Assembly (NCBI GenBank): GCA_012862575.1
Contig: BLSF01000004.1
Location: 434,001 to 498,000 of the forward strand
From: Parietichytrium sp. I65-24A
Taxonomy: Eukaryota > Sar > Bigyra > Thraustochytrida > Thraustochytriidae
DNA length: 64,000 nt
Direction of reading: 5' to 3'
Made by a program: the position numbers and the translations under genes. The notes below the pieces were generated by a model. It was given only the letters and a program-made list of their open reading frames with translations. It was not told the origin of the DNA and made no database searches. Below, in pieces: positions 33,209-43,900 of this stretch (within the stretch, counting starts at the first letter, position 1; each line of letters opens with the position of its first letter).

Positions 33209-33630
33209 TCTTAGTGTCGCTGCGATTTCCGAAGTTTGTTGCTTCTTTTGGGCATCGCACGCGTCCTCCGACATTTACTCGGCAACAACAATTTTTCTTT
33301 CAATCAAATGATCAAAGTTATTTTCATCCTTATCTTTCCTTTCCTTTTCATTTTTTTTTCTTTTCCGTTTATCCCCGCGTCTATCCGCGTCGTGTTTCGC
33401 CGTGTTTGTGTATTTTTTTGGCGTTTCCGATGAACGCCTGCTAGATCTGCTTGAGCGTGAAACTGTCACTCTTGCTTTTCTCTCTCTCTCTCTCTCTTTC
33501 CTGCCTTCCTTTTTTCTTCTTGAAACTCACAAAAATCAATCTCAACTATCTCAACTCACTGTCAATCAATCAATCAAAACTTCAGCTCCTTCGGTAGTAT
33601 TGGCGATAGGAACTCCAGGCATCCCTGCCA

Positions 33631-33648
33631 CTAAGTACCGGTACTTAG
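33631..33648. repeat. Perfect 18-bp palindrome
   Basis: CTAAGTACCGGTACTTAG reads the same on both strands and has no spacer. It lies 420 bp downstream of the dynamin-like gene. A dimeric protein site or the core of a small palindromic element are both possible. Confidence 0.85.
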
Positions 33649-34495
33649 ACGAGTGGCGCGGAAGTGCTGTTAGAGCAGGTTGAGAGAGGAAGTTAGGCCT
33701 AATGTCGTGCATCGTGTGTAAGCTACTCAGTATGCGTGGAGTACAAAGGGGCACACAATGGTCTCCGAACTCCATGGTTTTCGTTAGCTCGTGGTACAAC
33801 ACACTATAACTTGTCCATTTTACGTGGGTTTTTACAACTGGACTGGATTCAGTGAACAAGCAACTTAACGGCGAGTGAAATTTGGGGTACTACCTATGAT
33901 AATTGACTAACACAGCATAGGGTGTGATTTTGGCGAAGCGCGGAGAGAATGTAAGTAACAGTTCTGTCCTCACATTCACTGTGAATTTGAATGAATCCAA
34001 TGTGAATTTTAAAAACTGACAGAATTCAGAAAGAGATGAAAGAACAAAAATGCTCTTGCCGGAAAACAATGTGCGTCTGAACTTGAGAACCAAAGTTTTA
34101 CTGTCTGTGCGCAACAGAGGTGTTTCTTATAACAGGGTTCTTTTCCACTTTGTTCATGCCAAATGAGGGAACTGAATTCCTCGACAGTAGAGTACTCACT
34201 GTCAGTACCAAGTTACTGGTGCAAATAATTTATACAACTCCTCCTTTCCTCCCTCACTGCACTCCCTCTCATTGCACCAAGTCGGATTCGGTAAGATTTT
34301 GGGAGAGATTTGTTTGGCCCACAGAGTGTCAGCAGTTATCCGCGTTGCTAATGCTTTGTAACAGTGAAACCGAACATTCGTGTAAATAGGATCGTGAAGA
34401 ATCAAGTATTTTATCTTTGACTTTTGACATCTTTTGACTGTGCGAGCGTTGTGAGTTGTGAAAAAGTTCTAAGCCGGTGCGATATATTCTGCGGT

Positions 34496-34566
34496 GAAGA
34501 AAGAAAGAAAGGAAAGAAGGAAGGAAGGAAGGAAGGAAGGAAGGGAGGAAGGGAGGGAGGGAGGGA
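34496..34566. repeat. Purine tract (GAAA / GGAA / GGGA units)
   Basis: Pure A/G on the + strand for about 70 bp, shifting from GAAA to GGAA to GGGA units. Simple sequence. Confidence 0.9.
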
Positions 34567-36946
34567 CTACATGCAGGCGATAATGACTGTTGACAGGCGT
34601 TGTGCAGATCCCGCGCTGTCGCTCCCTCTCGGGAAAAGTGCCGTGTACCAATACCACCGACGCGACTCCCGAATTTTTCCGCTAGTACGTACTATCACTT
34701 CTTAATAATAAATCTTAGATGAAAGTGCGACTCCCCACTCTGCGTGATCATCGTGCACAATGCGTCGACTTGTAACGTTGCGAAATGTGTCAGGAGGTGG
34801 ATGTAGGTCGTGTAGGTTGGTGGCGCAGAGACGAGCAGAGGTGGGACCTGTGGTCCACCGCCGAATGAAACACTGGAATTGGAGATAGCAGGGCGACAGC
34901 GGGGAATCGGAGAAACTCCAATTAGCGAGCCTCGGTTCGAAGGACACGAGGAATGGTGGGTGCGTCAACATCGGCAAAACTTTGAACCTCGATCTGCGTT
35001 GTTCCGACTCCGAAGGACTGGATCCTTTGCGGTTCCGACTCCTTCTCAATACAATTTCAGTCAGATCATTTAAGAGTCAGAGCTCCAGCTGCTCTACATC
35101 GGTTGCTCACACTTCAACTTCTTTCTCTCAGTTCATGTCGGGTCTCCTCATCCTTCCTCCTCCCACATTCTCCTTCCCCTCGGTGGATCAGTGGGTCGGG
35201 ATGACCTTGGTCCACCAAGTTTCCACGTCGCTCTTACTGAAGCGCTATACTGTGGCCCTAGAATCCTTCGCCAAGTTTCGTACTAGCAGGAAGAAATTGG
35301 TCGACTTGACGTGATGATTAGCCGCAACTATACCTCGATATACGGTAGCAATATCCACGGTGACGCAGCAAAGCTTAGCTAGTGGAACGCGTGAGGGGAA
35401 AAGGGTAGGAGTTTAGTTATCGAAGGTTTTGCTGAACTGAATGTTACTATTTACTTCGCAAAAATATCCTTTTCTGAAAAGAGGTGTAAGCCAATTTGGT
35501 TCAGAGGATCTGTGAATGTTGTGAGGAAGGCGCGGCTCAACAAGCGGCAATTCTCTCCATAGAGGTACTGTTACTGCACTGTACACGGAGTATTAGAGGC
35601 AGCTACGTGAGGACTGGATTGCGCGAGACACAGGCGCGACGTCTTGTGCGGAATTCGTCAGCATCTAGCGGGAAGAAAGAAAGAGAGACAAGGAGGAGGA
35701 GAAAGGGAGTCGTGGAGATTGATTTGTCCGGAGTACTGACATGCTTTTTGGTTTGATTTTTAAATCATCGTTGCTCAATTGTAAAAATTGCATCTCCTAG
35801 CTCCTTTCAACTTGCCGCTAATCAAGAATTGGATGCGGAAGAATGGACGCGTGCACTCACCGTCAGTCAATTTGCTCTTGTCTGAGAGACAAAGGAGAAA
35901 AGAAAAAGCGCGGAAGAACCATCAGACCAAACACAAAGCCACGAAAAGTTGACTGACAAGGAGCAGAGGTAAGAGTCGACTGACAGTTTTGTGAAGAGCA
36001 AGCGTCCTCTCTCTCTCCTCCCTCTCCTTCTCCTCCGTTCCCCCCCTCTCCAACTTCACATCGTCTGAGAACAAGGTGGAGAAGAGGAAATTGCTGTGAC
36101 ATCGTTGTTGCCAAAAATAAGAAATGAGAAATACAAACAAATGAAAGCGGCCGCAAGTGAGAGCAGCGGGCAATCAAGCCTTCAAGGAGTGCGAAAATTC
36201 GCACTTCAACTGTACCGAGTACTGAGTACTAAGTAACGACGCCCCTCTCCTCCCTTGTCAGGGGGACGGTCCAGGTGTGGTTCCTCCTAAGAAGCTCGTG
36301 GCTATGCTAAAGGTTGACGAGACTCTTGACTCTGCTGGTTGTCGAGTGATGTGAGGGGCAGCATGCCTCCCTCTCACAGAGACACTCCAGCCAGGATGGT
36401 CTCGCGGGCGGCTTGTGAGGGCCCTGCTCCCTCTAATTAAGAGTCCGGTGGGTGAGATAGGGGACGAGGAAAAAAATCAGCGATGCGCTGTATGCTCCAC
36501 TAGCCCAACCAGTAGAACCGCGCTGGATTGAGCAGGGAGCGGTGGGACTCCGATAGGCCCCAGGCCTCAGTGGAAGTCTACGAGTAAAGGTTAAGCGAAA
36601 AGCTCAAGTTGTAACTAAGCACGGGGTGAGAGTAGCGCTGGCGGTAGTGTAGTGCTAGCTAGTGCTGTAGTGCACAAGAAAGCTTGCATGGAGAGGAGAG
36701 AACGTATTGCATTTGTATGGCAAGATCGCGCAGTGAGGTTTTGTTTCGAATGTGAATGGCAGCAAAACCCAATCTCGCAGCGGCGAGCAAAGACGTGGGG
36801 AAGAGAGCGTACCTCGGTTCCCGGTTGTGTCCAAGTTGGGAAAGAAGCACATTCACACACAAACACACACCCACACTCACTCACGCGCTCACGAAGGGCA
36901 GAAAAGAAGAGAGAGCAATCGAAGGGCTTGAAACGCTGGAGGCAAA

Positions 36947-39373
36947 ATGATTCGCGAAACTGCAGCACCAGTTTCGAACTCATCGGAGTCCTCGCCGACG
37001 GGGAGCATGAGCGTTCGGAATGACGACTTGCGAAACAAACGCGAGGACTTGGAGAATCCGGACTCGACGAGGAAGGTGAGGCGCGATGAATCACTGAGCG
37101 ATGAGGAATATTCCAACCGGTTTCCCATGCGCGAATTAAAAGTCAAGCTCTGGAGAGGCCAGGAGATGAGGTTCAATCCGCTCACTTCTCTCATAGGCAT
37201 CTTCGTACTGTGGGGCGTGAGCATCTACTGCATGGTCGACCCCGAGGGCTCCAACGAGGGACTCGTATACTGGCGTGGCCAGGCCACGCTGTACTTTTCT
37301 TGGTTCTACATCGGCACCCAAGCATTCTTTGTGTTCTTCACTTTGTATTTGGCCATTAGATACGGGCACATCAAGCTCGGTCAACCTGAGGACAAGCCGG
37401 AATTTGCAGATGTTACATATTTTGCGATGCTTTTCAGTGCGGGCGTGGCTGTTGGGCTCTTCTTCTACGGAGTGAGCGAACCGCTTTATCATCAGACTTC
37501 ACATTGGTATGCCGCCGAGTCCTACAGGTCGCAGGACGAAATTGATCTCATGGCACTCACGATCACCCTGAACCACTGGACACTGCCAGCATGGAGCCCA
37601 TACCTTGTTGTCGCTATCTCATGTGGTTTGGCAACGCACAAGTACGGCCTGCCTCTCACCTTTCGCTCGGCATTTTACGCTGTTCTGGGCGAGTACACCT
37701 GGGGATGGATTGGGGACGTCATTGACGGTTTCACGATAGTTACCGTCGTGTCTGGCGTCTGTACTAGTTTGGGGCTCGGAGCCATGCAAATTGTCACCGG
37801 GCTGCAGCGCGTTGGTGCCATCAGCACTTCGGAAGATGACGATCTCAGTACAGCACAGTCGATCACCATCTGGGTCGTGACTCTCGTAGCGACTTTCTCT
37901 GTGGTATCTGGCCTCAACGTTGGAATCAAATATTTGTCTCAGTTTGCCTTTGGAGTCGGGGTGTTGCTCTGGTTTCTTGTGCTCATTCTCGACCAAACAA
38001 GCCACTTGCTCAACCTCATGGTGGAGTCCGCAGGAAACTACTTGCAACTTGGGTTTTTCAAGCTGAACTTTTGGACTGATGCGTATGGGCAGCTTAAACC
38101 TGGTCAGGGCCGTGCGATTGATGGTATGGCCGCAGCAACTTGGTGGATGGACTCCTGGACAGTCTTCTACTATGCATGGTGGACAGCGTGGAGTTCCTTC
38201 GTCGGCATGTTCGTGGCGCAGATCTCAAAAGGACGGACTATCCGCGAGGTTATCATATACTGTCTTTTCGGGCCTTTGATTTATGCATTTGCGTGGTTCT
38301 CAGTCTTTGGTGGTGTTGGCTTGAGACAAAGCCGCCTCGCACTGGAAATCCAAAACCTTGGTTCTGTGCTGTACAATAATTCGGATTACTTCCTCGCTTC
38401 GGGAACATGCTACAACGCTCCACCGGAGGAGTCTTACGTGGACGCGGAAGGCACCGTCCTCTACACGAACTACCTCCCTGGCATCACTCCTTTGTGCACA
38501 TTTGACTCGAGCGATTCAACGAGTGCATGGTTCAATGTGCTGTACAGCTTTTACGATTTTGGTGGGTTTCTTTCTGTTCTCTCCCTCGTCGCAATCGCAA
38601 TCTACTTTGTGACCAGTTCGGACTCTGGCTCCCTCGTTGTTGACAACCTTGCGTCGAACGGCCGACATGACCATCACTGGGTTCAGCGCGTATTCTGGGC
38701 AGTCACCGAGGGCGCCGTCGCGACTGCGCTACTTCTCTCTGGCGGGTCTGAGGCTCTTGGCGCACTGCAAGCAGCATCGATCGTTGCAGGCCTTCCTTTT
38801 ACTTGTTTCCTTCTTTTCATCTGTCAGAGTTGCCTGAGAATGTGCCACGATGCTACAGTCGCTCCAGGCGCTGTTCAGAGGAACACAAGGTCGTTCGAGC
38901 AACCTTTCGTTGGCGGCATATTCAACGTTTTCGAGTGGCTTTTGAGCGCGGGCTCCATCCATCCGAGCTTGAGGTCCGCCGGGATTGAGGCGCCCTCCGG
39001 TGGGCAGGTAATGGAGTTTTTCAAGGCTCTCTTCCTTCCGTTCGTATCGTACTACCAAGTGCTGAACCGGCTGGGCTGGGGAAAAATCACCACCATACTG
39101 TCTACATTGTCCTTCGCTGTGTTGTACTTTGCTTGGATTGGCCTGTTCATCGCTAGCAAGTGGAGTTATGGCATCCTTGCTTTTGCCTGGAGCGCATTCT
39201 TTATGCAAGCTGTGATGGTGTCCACTGCTCGTTGCTGCGTCCGTGAGCGGTTCATGCTCAGTGGAAGTGTTTTGGAGGACTTTCTCAGTTCTCTTGTGAT
39301 CTACCCACAGGTCCTATCTCAGTGTGTCTACCAATTCGACAACGCCACTCCGGAGCTAGACCACAGCGAATAA
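36947..39373 (+). CDS. BCCT-family transporter B (betaine/choline/carnitine type)
   Basis: Paralogue of transporter A: 808 residues, no intron, ATG at 36947. Conserved stretches: NPLTSLIGIFVLWGVSIYC in the first helix, SAGVAVGLFFYGVSEPLYH near residues 164-183, LNHWTLPAWSPYLVVAI, GEYTWGWIGDVIDGFTIV, WTVFYYAWWTAWSSFVGMFV near residue 404, ISKGRTIREV, and YFVTSSDSGSLVVD. The glycine motif reads GVAVG here against GVGIG in A and GMGIG in typical bacterial members, so ion coupling or substrate choice may differ. The long loop after the GRTIREV helix again has two cysteines (SGTCYNAPPEE, TPLCTFDS), as in A. The N-terminal 60 residues are charged and cytosolic. Likely role is uptake of a compatible solute in saline water. 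Lies 22 kb from A on the opposite strand, which argues for an old duplication. Confidence 0.94.
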   Translation: MIRETAAPVSNSSESSPTGSMSVRNDDLRNKREDLENPDSTRKVRRDESLSDEEYSNRFPMRELKVKLWRGQEMRFNPLTSLIGIFVLWGVSIYCMVDPEGSNEGLVYWRGQATLYFSWFYIGTQAFFVFFTLYLAIRYGHIKLGQPEDKPEFADVTYFAMLFSAGVAVGLFFYGVSEPLYHQTSHWYAAESYRSQDEIDLMALTITLNHWTLPAWSPYLVVAISCGLATHKYGLPLTFRSAFYAVLGEYTWGWIGDVIDGFTIVTVVSGVCTSLGLGAMQIVTGLQRVGAISTSEDDDLSTAQSITIWVVTLVATFSVVSGLNVGIKYLSQFAFGVGVLLWFLVLILDQTSHLLNLMVESAGNYLQLGFFKLNFWTDAYGQLKPGQGRAIDGMAAATWWMDSWTVFYYAWWTAWSSFVGMFVAQISKGRTIREVIIYCLFGPLIYAFAWFSVFGGVGLRQSRLALEIQNLGSVLYNNSDYFLASGTCYNAPPEESYVDAEGTVLYTNYLPGITPLCTFDSSDSTSAWFNVLYSFYDFGGFLSVLSLVAIAIYFVTSSDSGSLVVDNLASNGRHDHHWVQRVFWAVTEGAVATALLLSGGSEALGALQAASIVAGLPFTCFLLFICQSCLRMCHDATVAPGAVQRNTRSFEQPFVGGIFNVFEWLLSAGSIHPSLRSAGIEAPSGGQVMEFFKALFLPFVSYYQVLNRLGWGKITTILSTLSFAVLYFAWIGLFIASKWSYGILAFAWSAFFMQAVMVSTARCCVRERFMLSGSVLEDFLSSLVIYPQVLSQCVYQFDNATPELDHSE

Positions 39374-40922
39374 ACGCATGGCCCGCTGGCTCAGCATGTT
39401 GGAGAATCTGCCAAGAGCCTCTCCTTCGATGGTTGTATTCATGTTATTAGCCTTACAGAATTCAGAAAGATAGATAGATTGATAGATCATCATAACTTGA
39501 TTGATGAACAAAAGTCATTGCTCAACGGTTTACTCCAGAATTTTCCCATCTAGAGCTTGTGCTCTCACCAGGGCCAAGGTACACATCTTCAAATTTGATT
39601 CTGCAGCCTCGATCGTGATTCAGATAGATAGAAAGCGTGGCTTTAATCGGCGCGCTGCACGCGTCGCAATTGCGCAACCGCACAGAGCACAAGTTGCACG
39701 CCACAGGACCGCATATGATGCTCTCCAGTGAACGTTTCCGCGCAGGTTATCCATCCCGCCTGTACTGGAAGATATCTGGACATGAGAAAGAAAGTCCTGC
39801 TTTATAAGTCTCCATCATTAAGCTTCCCAGGCTATTTTGCGCGCTTGCATTCCAGGACGGGCTTGCATAGCCGCGATTGTCCGCTCTCCAGCATCACTTT
39901 CCATCGACCTGATGGCATTTTAGTCATTCGTTGCGATGGCCCAAAGCACTGCGCACGCAACTCCCTGCTCTTGCGCCTCCCTTTTAAGTTGGCTGCGCTT
40001 GCATGGCATACCTGCGCCGACCCGCGCACTTGCGCGCCAAGAGTCCCATTATATCGCTTCACAGTCCCTTCACCATAAACCATCCTTCCGGAAGGACCGA
40101 CCATCCTGAGGACAACTTGTTTTCCCTGCTCTTCTCTTTCATTCTCTCTTTCTCTTTCATTCTCTCCCTTGCTTTGCTCTCTCTTGTTGGCCACGCGCTC
40201 TCTTCAAGTGACTGCTTGCTCGCTGTCAATTCATTGTTGAACATTGCTCTCCTTGTGGGACATTCCTTTGGAGGGTGTGCAAGCGAAGACAAGCTATCCG
40301 TTTTTACAAGCCACAGCTGAGCCGACAGTAATGGCCACGTGGAGCTAGCAGCTGCGTATAGCTGCGTCTGTGGCCCGGAAAGATCATGCTTATAGTGCTA
40401 ATTAGCTATACGAGTAGACGAGTGGACGGACGCACATAATTCCGTTGCGGTGCAAGTGGACACGGTCACCGTGACTGAGTCAGGTGTCTGTGTCATTTCG
40501 CGTTGGTTGTCATTATTTATTTTGATTTGAAAATGAGCATGGACAGTGAACACAGTTTGAAAATCGCATCAAGGCTGGTCTTCATTGAAGACGGATGATT
40601 GATGATTGAGGATTGGGGAGTGATGACTGATGTGATCGATGTTTTTTGGTGTTTTTGGCTGGTGAAGGTGGCTTTTGATGTAAGAACATGGCGTGAGGGC
40701 CGCACAGGTAGGAAAGTAGCTTTGCATGGAGAGCAAAGCAAGTGTTCGTTACGAAATCGTGCAGCTGTGCTGAGAGAGAGAGATAGAGAGAGAGTAAAGA
40801 AACAATATTGCGTACTGGCGGGGAGTCTGTCAAAGTACGACCTCTTTGTCAGACTCTCTGGCGGTGGATGTGCGCGGGCAGAGCCCAGGGGCGGCAGACG
40901 TTCTCGTCCAGTGCCGAGTCAG
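39374..40922. other. Intergenic region, 1.5 kb, no supported gene
   Basis: Holds the 3' side of transporter B and the promoter and leader of the LRR/IQ gene. It has an AGAATTCAGA site (39457-39466), CT/TTTC-rich DNA near 40131-40180 and a GA run near 40780-40798. The frame from 40599 is in register with the LRR/IQ gene but reads like leader sequence. Confidence 0.55.
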
Positions 40923-43900
40923 ATGGGGAACGACGAAGGGGGCAGCCCTGACGGGATGTTTGAGCTCGTGAATACGAGGATAGAAAGCGCCTCGAGGTTG
41001 AAGCAGGTGCTCGAGGACGCGGGCACGTTGACGTGCGCCAAGTTTGAAGATAGCGGTTTGCGGGACGCGCATTTGATGGCCCTGGACGAGCAGTGGCTGG
41101 CGATGCACACCAGGCGGTTAGTTATTCATAGGGAGGGCATCACCGACAAGGGCGTGGAGTGTTTGGTTGCGGGTTTGGTCAATGCTGAAGAAGGCTGCAT
41201 TCTCGAGGAGCTGGATTTGCGAGGCAACGACCGCCTAAGCACGCGAAGTGCCGTCGCGATTGGAGCATGGGTGGCGAATCGAAACGCCATGCAAAGCGCT
41301 GGCAAGGGAGACGGATTTTCTTTCAAAGTAAGGTTCAAAGATCTATGGATGAGCAAGCCATCTAAAGCTATGCAGGGCTGCAAGCTCGGCGACTTGGATT
41401 TGGCGTATCTGTGCCCGGGGTTGCGAACAAATACCACTCTCGTTTCTCTTAATCTGTCTCAAAATGCAATAGGCTCGAGTGGAGCTGTCCAACTCGCGCG
41501 AGTTCTTCGTGGTAATATGGTTTTGACAGAGCTTGATTTGCATCGTAATAGGATAGACAATGTCGGGTGGAAAGCTCTGTACGCTGCGTTGGAAAGCAAC
41601 CAGACATTATCATTTTTCGACTTGCGAGATAACTGCATTGTGCTGAGAGAAACCTTTGGCAACAACATCAGAGAAAGCGCAAAAAAGCACTGGCCAGGAT
41701 TTAGCGGGCTTCACTTATTGTTTGACCAGGGATCCTGGCATTGCACGCGATGGGAGCCCATATCAATATCACCTTACTCCCGCCGAAAGCTCCGGAGTCA
41801 CGCAAAACGTGATGCCAAACAAAAAAAGCCACACAAAGTGAGCCCGAAACGGGTTTCCTCTCCAAAACGGACACTTCGCGCTGTTACTCCATTCCACTCC
41901 AAAGTGCGGGAGATGGAAAAGTTATACAATGTGCGCACAACGCTGCAACCGAGGGAGCCCAACTCAATGCGAAGGCCGGGGTACGGAGGCACCTCGCCGC
42001 AACGGATGCTCCGGTTTCTACGCTCAGAATCGTTTAACGAGGAAGATATGGGCGAAGATGACGCGACAAAGCCTCCGTTTATCATTTCTACAAGAGGTAT
42101 GCGGAGTACGGCATCGTTATTATCTGACGGATCCTTCTTTGAGCCGCATTCGGATGTCATGAATGAAGCTTCCGGGAAATTAGCCTCGGTAAATGAGCCA
42201 GAAGGGGCCGAGCTCATCAAACTATCAGTGTCAGAGGTCATGAGTACTTTAGCAACTATTCAGAAGACTTTTCTCAAAATGAAAAGACGTGAGGTACAGG
42301 TGTCTGAAGAGCAGGAAAAGGCAGCCGTGAAGATCCAAACCCTCTTCAGATCCAGGCTTGCGCGCGTCAAGCTGGAGAGCCTAGTAAGGCTAAAAATGCT
42401 TCAAACCAGTGAAGAGGTGGAAGCTGCAACTCGCAAACTACAACGGTTCGTAAGACGCAAGTCCAACAAATCAGTGATGAATACTCGGCGCGGGGCCACA
42501 CTCATCCAAAAGCACTTTCGCAGATTTCAGAATAAGAAGAAGTTCATCATCGTAGGAGCGCAGCTCATCAAGGACCCAGTGTTCAAGCAAAAAGAGGTGA
42601 TCAAGCTCTCGTTTGTGAAGGTGAAAAATTGCGGCTCAAAGGCGGCGAACGGCGTGTATGAAATGGCTGGATTTGGAGCGGACCAGAGCAGCGGAAAGTA
42701 CATCCGAGAGGACGCCAAGAGCAAGAGCATATTTATTATCGAGAGATCCGACTATACCTGGCGGATCTGCCAGCTCTCTACGTTCTCTGACAAGATCGCC
42801 GTTTTGTACCTAAATACTGTGCATGGCTGCCATCTCCTTCCTCCCAAGCGTGACTGGGAAATTCATCCAGAGGGGGACACCACATTGCTGTTGCCCACTC
42901 CAAACGTCGCACATCTTGCTAATAAGAGGAGGAAATCGTCGGCAAGCAACTCATCAAGCTTGACGCACAAAGAGGATGGGGAGAGCTCGGACGAGGAAGA
43001 GTCTAATGAGCTGCACCTCGAGACAGAGTCTCTGCGGGTTGTTGACTCTGGCTCACCTCAAGTGAACGGTTTGTATCGTTTGTCTGAGGCCAGGTCGGAT
43101 GGAGCTGTTGTTTATCACAAGTTTGATCACAAGAATGGAATGTTATATGTTGTACGCCGAACTGAAAGCCTCAAAAAGAAGCTCTGGGTACTCTCCTGTC
43201 AGAAGGTGAATGAAGAGAGCAACGAGGTTCAGGTCTTTTATATCAATGTTGCTGGCGGGAGCAGTGATCAACCCCCCGATTCGGAGTCGCCCACGCCGTG
43301 GCAACTTGGGGAGCATGGGCGAACACCCGTGCCCATCTTTGTCTGGCAGAGCAGTGTGAAGGCCAGGCGCGTCGAGAGAAACGCCAGAACGTTTCTCAAC
43401 TCGAGAGGATCTTCTCGGGGCAGTGGAGCTGGAACATTGCGCACCCTTAGCCAGGAGCTTCAGCGAGAGATGATGGACACAGCTGCAAGGTTGATCCAGA
43501 GGTCGTTTCGAGCGCACAGGTTGTTGAAAATTACCAATGGTGCTTACACACTCAAACAGCTAAGCAAAGTGGTGTCCGTGACCCTCACTGGATCGGGATT
43601 GAAGGCTGTCAACGGGTCCTACGCTTGTGCGGGCTCAGCCACCACAGAAAGCGCAGGTTCGGCAATGACTTACATCAAGGACCAGGGTACGCAAGATACG
43701 TTCTATTTTGTGGAGCGCATCCGAAACGGAAGTGCATGGGCGGTGATGGAGGTGAAATCAGTCGATCGCCCAGCGGACATTGTTTACATAAATCAGGAGT
43801 TTGGATATTCGCTTTTCCCTCCAAAGAAGGGTTGGAAGGCTGTCAACAAAATCTATGTCCCTGCGCCTCTGCTCGACTGGCATATGGAAGGAGAGGACGA

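Larger units (their letters stand above)
33209..36946. other. Gene-poor region, 3.7 kb, no supported gene
   Basis: Contains a CT repeat (33480-33499), a perfect 18-bp palindrome (33631-33648), an AGAATTCAGA site (34021-34030), two same-strand copies of the ACTCACYGTCAGT motif (34190-34209 and 35851-35870), a purine tract (34496-34566) and GTACTGAGTAC words near 36211-36230. The end carries the promoter and leader of BCCT transporter B. Frames here have no recognisable domain. Confidence 0.5.
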
